Source: Winogradskyella epiphytica (GTDB taxonomy: Bacteria; Bacteroidota; Bacteroidia; Flavobacteriales; Flavobacteriaceae). Taken from it: a DNA stretch of 64,000 nt. Of the stretch, positions 30,369-39,060 are shown one piece after another (within the stretch, counting starts at the first letter, position 1; each line of letters opens with the position of its first letter). The DNA lies in NCBI RefSeq assembly GCF_003217215.1, contig NZ_QJTD01000002.1, forward strand, positions 1-64,000, read 5' to 3'. The notes below the pieces were generated by a model. That model saw only the letters and a list, made by a program, of their open reading frames with translations. It had not been told where the DNA came from and searched no databases. The translations under genes were made by a program, and so were the position numbers.

Positions 30369-31121
30369 TTATTGTTGAATAAAACGATTATCGCGTTTTG
30401 GGTTGATGGTATCTTTCTTTTTGAAATTGTCTATTAATACATTTCTAATTTTATAATCTAACACGTTTACACCTTGATTTGGTTGAAAGAAATCCATTCC
30501 ATCGCCACCATTATACAAATAATCGTTGGTTGCAACGTGATAAATTTTATTTGGGTCAATTGGTTCGCCGTGAACTGTTGCAGAAACAATTCCTCCATTT
30601 GAATCTAAAATCAATTGTAGTTGGTGAGATATTGGATGTGCTCGTTTGGCTTTAGATAAATAAGCCATCATTTTATTGACTTGTTCTCCTTTTATAGAAG
30701 CAACTATAACTGAGTTTTCAAAAGGCATAACCTCATAAGCAGTTCGCGTGGTAATGTTTCCTTTGGAAATTATAGCACGAATTCCCCCATGATTCAATAG
30801 AACGAAATCGATGTTTTTTCCAGTTCGTTGCTTAAATATTGGATTACCTTCATTAAACACAGCATCAGCCATAAAATTTCCTATAGCCGTATTGAATTTA
30901 CCGTCACTTTTAGAATAAGTTTCAGGAGCATAGGATATTACACTATCCATATCCTTATTAACACGCTCTCTGTATGGTTTTATAAAAGCTTCGATTTCTT
31001 GATTGGCTGTTAGACTTTTATCTATATCTAGACGTTTGCCTTCAATTTTTGATACTTTTAATGGTGCACAGGCAAAAATAAAAAGTAAAAAACAGAGTTT
31101 TAAAGTATGTTTTATAGTCAT
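30369..31121 (-). CDS. 5'-nucleotidase C-terminal domain lipoprotein
   Basis: 250 residues from the ATG at 31121, giving a lipoprotein signal (TLKLCFLLFIFAC, then APLKVSK). An upstream in-frame extension to 31208 would bury the signal and cross the divergent promoter. The body is the 5'_nucleotid_C domain: FNTAIGNFMADAVFN, FVLLNHGGIRAIISKGNITT, AYEVMPFENSVIVASIKGEQV and the nucleotide-binding YNGGDGMDFF. It carries the substrate-recognition half of UshA-type enzymes and no metal centre. Nine bases separate it from the metallophosphoesterase gene. Confidence 0.92.
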   Translation of the reverse strand: MTIKHTLKLCFLLFIFACAPLKVSKIEGKRLDIDKSLTANQEIEAFIKPYRERVNKDMDSVISYAPETYSKSDGKFNTAIGNFMADAVFNEGNPIFKQRTGKNIDFVLLNHGGIRAIISKGNITTRTAYEVMPFENSVIVASIKGEQVNKMMAYLSKAKRAHPISHQLQLILDSNGGIVSATVHGEPIDPNKIYHVATNDYLYNGGDGMDFFQPNQGVNVLDYKIRNVLIDNFKKKDTINPKRDNRFIQQ

Positions 31122-31166
31122 TGAATAACTTATATAGAGATTATAATAATATGTACGTGCTTTTAT

Positions 31167-31174
31167 TAAATTTG
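31167..31174 (+). promoter_or_regulatory. Candidate -7 promoter element (TAAATTTG) of the DUF6913-dapA operon
   Basis: Exact TAnnTTTG followed by CAC, 18 nt upstream of the ATG at 31193. No spaced TTG at -33. Confidence 0.5.
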
Positions 31175-31192
31175 CACAAAGGCTAAAGATAA

Positions 31193-31711
31193 ATGATTTT
31201 AAAAGCATTTAAAGAAAAATCAAATCAAAAATATCTCAATAAATTATTGTCCACAAATAATGATGTGGTTAATAACGATAAGATAAAGACGGTTGCCGTG
31301 TTGCTAAATGCTAGTGAATTTCATGAATTTGAAGTGTTTAGAGGCTATTTTAAGGAGTTGGGATTAACATCCCCAAAGCATAAAGTTGTGGCGTTTACCT
31401 TAGATGATAAATTAGAGCACAATCAGTGGAATACACATTTTAGTCCAAAAGATTTTGGGTGGAAAGGAAAAATAAAAAATACCGATTTAGAGGAATTTAT
31501 TAATGAACCTTATGATATGCTGATTTGTTTTTTTAAAAACAGGGTATTAGAGCTCGACCTGATAACAGCAGCATCAAAAGCAAATTTAAAAGTGGGGATA
31601 TCAAATGAAGATAATCGTTTATATGACTTAATTATAAATGTAGATTTAAAAGATATCAACCTGTTTAAGCAAGAATTAAAAAAATACTTACATATTTTTA
31701 AAAAATTATAA
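31193..31711 (+). CDS. Hypothetical protein, DUF6913-like
   Basis: 172 residues, soluble, no signal peptide. Sequence landmarks: TVAVLLNASEFHEFEVFRGY, FSPKDFGWKGKIKN, EPYDMLICFFKNRVLELDLI and NLKVGISNEDNRLYDLII. I believe this corresponds to the flavobacterial DUF6913 family, but cannot check it. Its stop overlaps the dapA ATG by one base, so it is tightly coupled to lysine/peptidoglycan precursor synthesis. Function unknown. Confidence 0.75.
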   Translation: MILKAFKEKSNQKYLNKLLSTNNDVVNNDKIKTVAVLLNASEFHEFEVFRGYFKELGLTSPKHKVVAFTLDDKLEHNQWNTHFSPKDFGWKGKIKNTDLEEFINEPYDMLICFFKNRVLELDLITAASKANLKVGISNEDNRLYDLIINVDLKDINLFKQELKKYLHIFKKL

Positions 31712-32595
31712 TGAAAAAATTTATAGGCACTGGTGTGGCGTTAATAACACCGTTTAATGCAGACTTAAGTATTGATTTTGATGCTTTAGAGCGTTTAGTA
31801 GAATATAATATTTCAAACGGAACCAATTACTTAGTTATAAGCGGAACTACTGGAGAAAGCGTAACGGTCACTAGTGCAGAGAAAAAAGAGTTGGTGACAT
31901 TTATTTCAAAAGTGAATAAAGGAAGATTACCGTTAGTTTTGGGTATAGGAGGGAACAATACTGCTGAGGTAATTAAAGAAATACAATCAACTGACTTTTC
32001 AGAAATTGATGGTGTTTTATCGGTATCTCCTTATTATAGTAAACCAACACAAGAAGGTATCTATCAACATTTCAAGGCTATAGCAGAAGTGTGTCCTAAA
32101 CCTATTATATTATATAATGTTCCTGGAAGAACTTCTTCTAATATGTTACCGGAAACTACGGTTAGATTAGCCAAAGACTTTGAAAATATTGTAGCAGTAA
32201 AAGAAGCTGCTAATAATGTACAGCAATATTTAGAGCTATTAAGAACTAAACCAAATGATTTCTTAATAATTTCTGGTGACGATGATTTAGCATTAGGAAT
32301 TGTATTAGCTGGTGGATCTGGAGTCATCTCTGTAATAGGGCAGGCCCTTCCGGAAGAATATTCAAAAATGATTCAATTGGGATTAGCAGGAAAAGCGAAG
32401 GAGGCCTATGAGATTCATTTTAAATTAATGCCTATTACAGGACATATTTTTGCAGAAAATAATCCAGCAGGTATTAAAGCAGTGCTAAGTGGTTTGAAAA
32501 TTTCGAAGCCACATGTGCGATTACCGCTAGTTGAAGCGACCAAAAATCTAAAAGACATAATAAATAACGAATTAAAAGTATTAGGAAAAAGTTAA
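31711..32595 (+). CDS. dapA: 4-Hydroxy-tetrahydrodipicolinate synthase
   Basis: 294 residues. TIM barrel that condenses pyruvate and aspartate semialdehyde, the first committed step to DAP and lysine. Schiff-base Lys164 in AVKEAANN, Tyr135 in LYNVPGRTS, the substrate loop ISGTTGES (43-50) and ISGDDDLALG near residue 190 are all present. Start overlaps the preceding stop by one base. Followed after 108 nt by bamD, which has its own promoter. Confidence 0.97.
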   Translation: MKKFIGTGVALITPFNADLSIDFDALERLVEYNISNGTNYLVISGTTGESVTVTSAEKKELVTFISKVNKGRLPLVLGIGGNNTAEVIKEIQSTDFSEIDGVLSVSPYYSKPTQEGIYQHFKAIAEVCPKPIILYNVPGRTSSNMLPETTVRLAKDFENIVAVKEAANNVQQYLELLRTKPNDFLIISGDDDLALGIVLAGGSGVISVIGQALPEEYSKMIQLGLAGKAKEAYEIHFKLMPITGHIFAENNPAGIKAVLSGLKISKPHVRLPLVEATKNLKDIINNELKVLGKS

Positions 32596-32678
32596 ACTTT
32601 ATCTAAATTAGTTTTCACCTTTTGAACAACACTTATTTTAGCAGATAATATTTGTTTTCAAAATCCGTTATTAATGCT

Positions 32679-32686
32679 TACTTTTG
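32679..32686 (+). promoter_or_regulatory. Candidate -7 promoter element of the bamD operon (TACTTTTG)
   Basis: Exact TAnnTTTG, 17 nt upstream of the ATG at 32704; a TTG lies 24 nt further upstream. It falls after the alternative ATG at 32674, so that upstream start would not be on the transcript. Confidence 0.55.
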
Positions 32687-32703
32687 CATCCTGTTTAAAA
32701 TTT

Positions 32704-33516
32704 ATGAATCGAGGACTTTACATACTATTTATCAGTATTCTATTTATTTCATGTAGTGACTTTCAGAAAACATTAAAATCTGAAGATACGGCAGCGAAAT
32801 TTGAAATGGCTACTGAGCTTTACGAAGCTGAAAATTGGAAAAAATCATTTAGACTTTTGGATCAAATCCTTCAGAAGTATAGAGGGAAACCACAAGCTGA
32901 AAAGATAACTTTTATGCACGCTATGTGCTCTTATCAATTGGGAGACTACTATATTTCAAGTTATCATTTTGATAAATTTCGTGATAGCTATCCGCAAAGT
33001 GAAAAAGCAGAAGAAGCTGCATTCTTAGCGGCAAAAGGATATTATTTTAATTCACCTGTGTATTCTAAGGAGCAAAAAGAAACAGTTGAAGCTATTGAAA
33101 AACTTCAGATGTTTGTTAATAGTTATCCAAGCTCTCAATATTTAAGTGAAGCTAATGCTTTAGTTAAGGAATTGGATTTTAAACTTGAGAAAAAAGCATT
33201 TGAAATTGCTAAACAATATAATATTATTGGTGGTTATACAGGAGATTATAACGCTTCTATAGAATCATTCAATAATTTTTTACTTGAATTTCCTGGGGCA
33301 TCATTAAGAGAAGGTGCTTATTACTACAGATTTGATTCGGCTTACAAACTTGCCATCAGAAGTGTAGAGTATTTAAAGGAAAAACGAGTAAAAGATGCTA
33401 TAGGTTATTATAATGCCTTTGCCAAAGCCTATCCAAATTCAGAATTTATGGAAGAGGCTAACGTACATCATGAAGAATTACAACAAGAATTAAATACACT
33501 TACTACTAAAAGTTAA
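32704..33516 (+). CDS. bamD: Outer-membrane assembly lipoprotein BamD
   Basis: 270 residues. Lipoprotein signal (GLYILFISILFISC, Cys about residue 17), then TPR-type helical repeats: EMATELYEAENWKKSFRLLD, CSYQLGDYYISSYHFDKF, VEAIEKLQMFVNSYPSSQYL, DYNASIESFNNFLLEFPGAS, DAIGYYNAFAKAYPNSEF. It is the essential lipoprotein partner of BamA in beta-barrel insertion. The start at 32704 rather than 32674 is chosen because of the promoter position and the signal peptide. rpoZ follows in 7 nt. Confidence 0.94.
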   Translation: MNRGLYILFISILFISCSDFQKTLKSEDTAAKFEMATELYEAENWKKSFRLLDQILQKYRGKPQAEKITFMHAMCSYQLGDYYISSYHFDKFRDSYPQSEKAEEAAFLAAKGYYFNSPVYSKEQKETVEAIEKLQMFVNSYPSSQYLSEANALVKELDFKLEKKAFEIAKQYNIIGGYTGDYNASIESFNNFLLEFPGASLREGAYYYRFDSAYKLAIRSVEYLKEKRVKDAIGYYNAFAKAYPNSEFMEEANVHHEELQQELNTLTTKS

Positions 33517-33523
33517 TCATATA

Positions 33524-33853
33524 ATGACGGATTTAAAAAAAACAGACGCACCGGTAAGTACTGTAACTTACGACAGAAATGAAATTGATGCTCCAACAGG
33601 GAATATCTATGAAGCTATTTCGGTAATATCTAAACGCGCAGAACAAATAAACACAGATATTAGACGTGAGTTAGTAGACAAACTAGAAGAGTTTGCAACT
33701 TACAATGACAGTTTAGAGGAGATCTTTGAAAACAAAGAACAAATCGAAGTTTCTAAGTTTTATGAAAGATTACCAAAGCCACATGCTTTAGCAGTAAAGG
33801 AGTGGTTAGATGATAAAATTTATCATAGAAACACTGAGGATCCTCAATCATAA
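33524..33853 (+). CDS. rpoZ: RNA polymerase omega subunit (Bacteroidota type)
   Basis: 109 residues. The central part GNIYEAISVISKRAEQIN followed by RRELVDKLEEFA matches the Rpb6/omega fold as it appears in Bacteroidota, with the phylum's own C-terminal block (FENKEQIEVSKFYERLPKPH). Assists RNA polymerase assembly. Sits between bamD (7 nt) and coaBC (14 nt) in a compact plus-strand operon. Confidence 0.9.
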   Translation: MTDLKKTDAPVSTVTYDRNEIDAPTGNIYEAISVISKRAEQINTDIRRELVDKLEEFATYNDSLEEIFENKEQIEVSKFYERLPKPHALAVKEWLDDKIYHRNTEDPQS

Positions 33854-33867
33854 ATCCTAAGCCTTAG

Positions 33868-35079
33868 ATGTCAATTCTAAAGGATAAAAATATTTTATTA
33901 GGCATTACCGCTGGTATTGCCGCCTATAAATCGGCCAACCTGGTCCGATTATTCATAAAAGCAGGTGCTAACGTTAAAGTCGTTATGACACCTGCTTCTA
34001 AGGATTTTATAACTCCACTTACGCTTTCCACACTTTCTAAAAATCCAGTTTATTCATCGTTTGTAAATGAAGACGATGATAATCAGGTTTGGAATAATCA
34101 TGTTGATTTAGGTCTTTGGGCAGACTTGTTCGTTATAGCACCAGCTACAGCAAATACGATGGCAAAAATGGCCAATGGTGTTTGTGATAATATCTTAATG
34201 GCTACCTATCTTTCCGCAAAGTGTCCTGTTTACTTTGCGCCAGCAATGGATTTAGATATGTATAAACATGAATCTACTAAAGCGTCATTTGATAAACTGA
34301 CATCTTTCGGAAATAAAATGATTCCTGCGGGAACTGGTGAGCTTGCAAGTGGACTCGTAGGTGAAGGACGTATGGCTGAACCTGAAGATATATTGAGCTA
34401 CATTGAGAAAGATATTTTGGATCAGTTACCTCTTAAGGGTAAACGTATTTTAATTACTGCAGGTCCAACACACGAAGCATTAGACCCTGTTCGATTTATT
34501 GGAAATCATTCAAGTGGTAAAATGGGATTTCAAATTGCCAATGCTGCCGCCAACTTAGGTGCTGAAGTAATCTTAGTGTCTGGACCAACACATGAGAAAA
34601 TTTCGCATAGTCTTGTTTCTGTAAAGCCTGTGGTTAGTGCAGAGGATATGTATAGCGAAGTGCATAAGCATTTCGAAACCTCTGACATAGCTATTCTTTC
34701 GGCAGCTGTTGCAGATTACAGACCAAAAAATGTAGCACAACAGAAAATAAAAAAGAAGGATACAGCGTTTACTTTAGAGTTAGAAAAAACAAAAGATATT
34801 CTAAAGTCTCTTGGAGAGATTAAGAAACATCAGTTCTTAGTAGGTTTTGCCTTAGAAACCAATAATGAATTAGAGAATGCTAAAGGAAAGCTAAAATCCA
34901 AGAACTTAGATCTTATTGTTTTAAATTCATTACAAGATAAAGGTGCCGGTTTTGGAGTATCAACAAATAAAGTTACATTTATCACTGCGTCTAACGCTAT
35001 TATTGAAAATGAATTAAAATCGAAGGCAGAGGTTGCTCAAGATTTAATGCAACTGATATTAAAACAAATCCATGCGTAA
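33868..35079 (+). CDS. coaBC: Bifunctional phosphopantothenoylcysteine decarboxylase/phosphopantothenate-cysteine ligase
   Basis: 403 residues. The CoaC flavodoxin-like half (1-185) has the active-site His in NNHVDLGLWAD, the FMN-binding APATANTMAKMANG and the PAMDLDMY substrate clamp. The CoaB half (about 190-403) begins KRILITAGPTHEALDPVRFI and includes GNHSSGKMGFQIANAA, AAVADYRPKN and KTKDIL. Two successive steps of coenzyme A synthesis. Its last 8 nt overlap the porD start. Confidence 0.97.
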   Translation: MSILKDKNILLGITAGIAAYKSANLVRLFIKAGANVKVVMTPASKDFITPLTLSTLSKNPVYSSFVNEDDDNQVWNNHVDLGLWADLFVIAPATANTMAKMANGVCDNILMATYLSAKCPVYFAPAMDLDMYKHESTKASFDKLTSFGNKMIPAGTGELASGLVGEGRMAEPEDILSYIEKDILDQLPLKGKRILITAGPTHEALDPVRFIGNHSSGKMGFQIANAAANLGAEVILVSGPTHEKISHSLVSVKPVVSAEDMYSEVHKHFETSDIAILSAAVADYRPKNVAQQKIKKKDTAFTLELEKTKDILKSLGEIKKHQFLVGFALETNNELENAKGKLKSKNLDLIVLNSLQDKGAGFGVSTNKVTFITASNAIIENELKSKAEVAQDLMQLILKQIHA

Positions 35080-35959
35080 TCTATTCCTTTTATTAGCTTT
35101 TATAGTTTCTAGTGTTATAAGCGCACAAGAGTTGTATTGTACTGTAAATGTTATTGCACAACAAACAGGCAATGAAAATGATGTTGTTTACAAAACTTTA
35201 GAAAAGCAATTAACGGAGTTTATCAATAATACAAAGTGGACAAATAAAACCTTTAGTCCTCAGGAACGTATTAATTGTAGTATGATTATAAACGTACGAG
35301 AGCAAAACAATGATATGTTTTCGGCATCATTGCAAATTTCCTCGTCAAGACCTGTTTTTAATTCAACATATAGTTCTCCAGTTTATAATTATAACGATAA
35401 GGATTTTAACTTCCAATATATCGAATTTCAAAATTTAGTTTTCAATCCTACCCAATTCGAATCAAATTTAATTTCAGTACTATCTTTTCATGTCTATATG
35501 ATTTTAGGAATGGACGCGGATACGTTTGAATTGAATGGAGGAGACCGTTATTTCAATCAGGCTCAAACCATAGCGAGTTATTCACAGCAATTAAATGGAC
35601 AGGGTTGGAAATTAGAAGATGGTTTACAGTCTCGCTTTGCTTTGATAGACAATCTTATGTCTCCAGCGTATAAAGATTTAAGATCGGCTATGTACAAGTA
35701 TCATATGAATGGTATGGATATTATGAATGAAAGTGCTAAGGATGGAAAATCAAAAATAATTGAGGCCTTAGACGATTTACAAAAAGTACATAGTATAAGA
35801 CCTAATTCTTTTTTAATGCGTGTGTTTTTCGATGCTAAAGCCAATGAGTTAATGGATATTCTCTCAGGTGGCCCTAGTGTTAACATCACAAAAGCTGTAG
35901 ATATCTTAAATAAAATTGCTCCAATGCATTCGCAAAAATGGAGAGATATTAAGTTTTAA
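35072..35959 (+). CDS. porD: DUF4835 family protein, PorD-like type IX secretion factor
   Basis: 295 residues with a signal peptide (NLFLLLAFIVSSVISAQ). The mature N-terminus ELYCTVNVIAQQ and later LNGGDRYFNQAQTIASYSQ, GQGWKLEDGLQSRFALIDNL and PMHSQKWRDIKF are characteristic of DUF4835, the family now associated with PorD of the type IX secretion machinery. Periplasmic or outer-membrane associated. Overlaps coaBC by 8 nt. The PorD equivalence is from memory of the family and not tested. Confidence 0.8.
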   Translation: MRNLFLLLAFIVSSVISAQELYCTVNVIAQQTGNENDVVYKTLEKQLTEFINNTKWTNKTFSPQERINCSMIINVREQNNDMFSASLQISSSRPVFNSTYSSPVYNYNDKDFNFQYIEFQNLVFNPTQFESNLISVLSFHVYMILGMDADTFELNGGDRYFNQAQTIASYSQQLNGQGWKLEDGLQSRFALIDNLMSPAYKDLRSAMYKYHMNGMDIMNESAKDGKSKIIEALDDLQKVHSIRPNSFLMRVFFDAKANELMDILSGGPSVNITKAVDILNKIAPMHSQKWRDIKF

Positions 35960-36064
35960 TTTTCTTTCTTAAGTCTTTTTCAAGCTTTTATATTAGTTCG
36001 TTTTAATGTATTAAAACTTATAACTTATTTCCCAAAAATTTACCGTTTCTTAGTAGTAAAAACT

Positions 36065-36072
36065 TAATTTTG
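36065..36072 (+). promoter_or_regulatory. Candidate -7 promoter element of recN (TAATTTTG)
   Basis: Exact TAnnTTTG match. If used, the leader before the recN start at 36241 would be about 165 nt, long for this genome. No -33 TTG at standard spacing. Confidence 0.4.
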
Positions 36073-36240
36073 TAATGCACATTACTATTATAATGAGCAA
36101 TGCGTAGATTCAATATTAAGGTTTGTTTTTGGCTCATCAACTTTTTAAAATAGTTGTTCCATCATTAGGATTTATGCCAGAATCAATTACCTTAATTTGT
36201 TTAATTGTTTATTAAGTATAATCTTAAAAATTACAGAGAC

Positions 36241-37893
36241 TTGTTAACATCGCTTTATATAAAAAATTATGCTCTCATTGACGAGTTACACGTAGGGTTT
36301 AATAATGGACTAACTATTATTACAGGTGAAACCGGTGCAGGTAAATCTATCTTGTTAGGTGGCTTATCTTTAGTTTTAGGGAAACGAGCAGATTTAAGTC
36401 AGGTGAAAAATGCAGAAGAAAAATGTATTATTGAAGCCGTTTTCGATATTGCGAATTACGATTTAAAATCCTTATTCAATTCTTTAGATCTGGATTTTGA
36501 TTTACAAACAATTATACGACGTGAAATTCTTCCGTCGGGAAAATCGAGAGCCTTTATTAATGATACGCCGGTGACTTTAGAGAGTTTGGTGGCTTTAAGT
36601 AGCTATCTAATAGATATTCATTCTCAACACCAAACGCAGCAGTTAACACAAGACGATTATCAATTCAAGGTTATAGATGCATTAGCGGATAATAAGTCGA
36701 ATTTAGACAAGTTTACTAAAGAATTTGTAAGCTACAAATCACTTCATAAAGAATTAGAACAACTGAAACTTTCAAAAGCTGAGCTAATAAAAGAGTATGA
36801 TTATAATTTATTTTTATCGCAGGAGTTAAATGAAATAAATTTAGAAAAGATAAATATAGAGGAGTTAGAGGAGCAGTATGAGGAACTCAACAATGTAGAA
36901 ATCATTAGTGAAAAGCTAAGTAGTACTAGAGCAATTCTTAGTGCAGAGGATTTAGGAACGATAGATCAATTAAAAACAGCAAAGCAAGAACTTAATAAAA
37001 TAGCCAATTTTGGTCAGTCTTATGACACATTAAAAGAACGTATTGTTAGCGTTGGAATTGAACTAGACGATATCTTAATTGAACTTGACAATTTAGAAGA
37101 TAAATTATCTTCTGATCCACAAGAGTTAGAAAGAATTGGGAGTCAGCTTCAGATAGTGAATAATTTATTCCAAAAACATGCTGTTTCTAGTATGCCAGAA
37201 TTAATTGAAATTAGAAATAATTTACAGTCGAAAATTGATAATACAGAAAGTTTAGATGCATCAATTATTAAGAAGGAGGAAGAGATTATAAAGGCTAAAG
37301 ACAAACTGAATCAAACTGCTCAGAAAATTCATAAAAACAGAAAGAAGGTAATTCCTATTTTTGTTTCAAAATTAGAGAATATTCTTTCAGAATTGGGTAT
37401 GCCTAATGCAAGGTTTAAAGTAGATTTAGAACCCATTGAACACTTTGTTAAAAATGGAAAAGATAATTTACAATTCTTGTTTATGGCCAATAAAGGTTCA
37501 AGCTTCAATGAACTTAAAAAATCTGCTTCTGGAGGAGAGCTATCACGTATCATGTTAGCCATTAAATCTATACTAGCGGAATATATTCAGTTGCCATCGA
37601 TTATGTTTGATGAAATAGACACGGGTGTTTCTGGAGAAATTTCAAATAAAATGGGAGAAATCATGAAGCAGATGAGTCGTAAAATGCAAGTCTTTACCAT
37701 TACGCATTTACCACAAATTGCAGCAAAGGGAGATTCACACTTTAAGGTGTTTAAAACAGATGTAGAGGAGGTGACGCATACACAATTAAAAAAACTAAAA
37801 GAAGAAGAGCGCATTGTAGAAATTGCGCAAATGCTAGGAGGGATTTCTATTACAGATTCGGCCTTGGCTCATGCAAAGCAGTTATTGAATTAA
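36241..37893 (+). CDS. recN: DNA repair ATPase RecN
   Basis: 550 residues from a TTG start at 36241, which gives (M)LTSLYIKNYALIDEL, exactly the expected RecN N-terminus; upstream TTG 36205 adds an alien stretch. SMC-like protein: Walker A GETGAGKS (29-36), a long central coiled coil (about 165-370), ABC signature ASGGELSRIMLAIKSIL and Walker B IMFDEIDTGVSGE. Acts in double-strand-break repair, promoting sister cohesion. 281 nt separate it from porD. Confidence 0.96.
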   Translation: MLTSLYIKNYALIDELHVGFNNGLTIITGETGAGKSILLGGLSLVLGKRADLSQVKNAEEKCIIEAVFDIANYDLKSLFNSLDLDFDLQTIIRREILPSGKSRAFINDTPVTLESLVALSSYLIDIHSQHQTQQLTQDDYQFKVIDALADNKSNLDKFTKEFVSYKSLHKELEQLKLSKAELIKEYDYNLFLSQELNEINLEKINIEELEEQYEELNNVEIISEKLSSTRAILSAEDLGTIDQLKTAKQELNKIANFGQSYDTLKERIVSVGIELDDILIELDNLEDKLSSDPQELERIGSQLQIVNNLFQKHAVSSMPELIEIRNNLQSKIDNTESLDASIIKKEEEIIKAKDKLNQTAQKIHKNRKKVIPIFVSKLENILSELGMPNARFKVDLEPIEHFVKNGKDNLQFLFMANKGSSFNELKKSASGGELSRIMLAIKSILAEYIQLPSIMFDEIDTGVSGEISNKMGEIMKQMSRKMQVFTITHLPQIAAKGDSHFKVFKTDVEEVTHTQLKKLKEEERIVEIAQMLGGISITDSALAHAKQLLN

Positions 37894-37931
37894 AAGATTT
37901 AAAGATTTAAGTATAAAGCTCAAAGATTTAT

Positions 37932-37939
37932 TAACTTTG
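37932..37939 (+). promoter_or_regulatory. Candidate -7 promoter element of fabI (TAACTTTG)
   Basis: Exact TAnnTTTG match 66 nt upstream of the fabI ATG. No -33 TTG at proper spacing. Confidence 0.4.
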
Positions 37940-38005
37940 AAGCAAATAGAAAAATAAATTGAGTAGAAGAATTAACTCACTAAGAAATAACTTAACAAAA
38001 TAGAC

Positions 38006-38824
38006 ATGTCATACAATTTACTAAAAGGAAAAAGAGGAATTATATTTGGAGCTTTAGACGAAAATTCTATTGCTTGGAAAACGGCAGAACGTGTTCATGA
38101 AGAAGGTGGAACTTTTGTGTTAACCAATGCTCCGGTTGCCATGAGAATGGGGCAAATTAAAGAATTAGCAGAAAAAACAGGTTCACAAATTATTCCAGCA
38201 GATGCCACATCCGAAGAAGATCTTCAAAATTTAGTAGAACAGTCTATGGAAATTTTAGGAGGAAAAATAGACTTTGTATTACATTCTATTGGAATGTCTA
38301 TTAATGTAAGAAAAGGAAAGCACTATACGGATCAAAATTATGCGTGGACACAAAAGGGAACCGATGTTTCTGCTATGTCTTTTCACAAAGTAATGCAAAC
38401 CTTATATAAGGCAGATGCCATGAACGAATGGGGTAGTATTGTAGCTCTAACTTATATGGCTGCACAACGTGTATTCCCAGATTATAATGATATGGCAGAT
38501 AACAAAGCTTATTTAGAGAGTATTGCTCGTAGTTTTGGTTATTTCTTTGGAAGAGATAAAAAAGTTCGAGTGAATACAATTTCACAATCTCCAACACCTA
38601 CAACCGCTGGTAGTGGCGTTAAAGGATTTGATGGATTTATCGCTTACGCTGAAGAAATGTCTCCTTTAGGAAACGCAACTGCTCTAGATTGTGCTAATTA
38701 TACGGTTAGCTTATTTAGTGATCTGACCAAAAGAGTGACACTTCAGAATTTATATAACGATGGAGGGTTTAGTAATATGGGCGTTAGTGATAAGGTTATG
38801 GATACTTTTGTAAAAAATCAATAA
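38006..38824 (+). CDS. fabI: Enoyl-[acyl-carrier-protein] reductase FabI
   Basis: 272 residues. Short-chain dehydrogenase that reduces the enoyl-ACP double bond in the last step of each fatty-acid elongation cycle. It has the divergent FabI nucleotide motif GIIFGALDENSIAWKTA and the catalytic pair Tyr160/Lys167 (PDYNDMADNKAYLES, Y-x6-K), plus ISQSPTPTTAGSGV in the substrate-loop region. Target of triclosan-type inhibitors in other bacteria. Followed by a strong terminator. Confidence 0.96.
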   Translation: MSYNLLKGKRGIIFGALDENSIAWKTAERVHEEGGTFVLTNAPVAMRMGQIKELAEKTGSQIIPADATSEEDLQNLVEQSMEILGGKIDFVLHSIGMSINVRKGKHYTDQNYAWTQKGTDVSAMSFHKVMQTLYKADAMNEWGSIVALTYMAAQRVFPDYNDMADNKAYLESIARSFGYFFGRDKKVRVNTISQSPTPTTAGSGVKGFDGFIAYAEEMSPLGNATALDCANYTVSLFSDLTKRVTLQNLYNDGGFSNMGVSDKVMDTFVKNQ

Positions 38825-38850
38825 TATAATAGTTACAAAAACTTATAAAG

Positions 38851-38880
38851 ACCGTTACACATATGTGTAGCGGTTTTTTT
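38851..38880 (+). terminator. Intrinsic terminator of fabI
   Basis: ACCGTTACACAT paired with ATGTGTAGCGGT (one wobble) followed by seven T, 27 nt after the fabI stop. Confidence 0.88.
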
Positions 38881-39060
38881 TATGAAAAAAGCCTGATAAA
38901 AGCATATTTATAAGTAGTATATTTTTTACAAAATTTTATATCGACCTTTTTCATCTTCTTATCGAACTTTTGAACACTTAATCGATTTAGCAATATAACT
39001 CTTCTCTTTGTTAAAAAATTAACATATTTTTAATGGATTACTAACAAAATACCAAATTTT

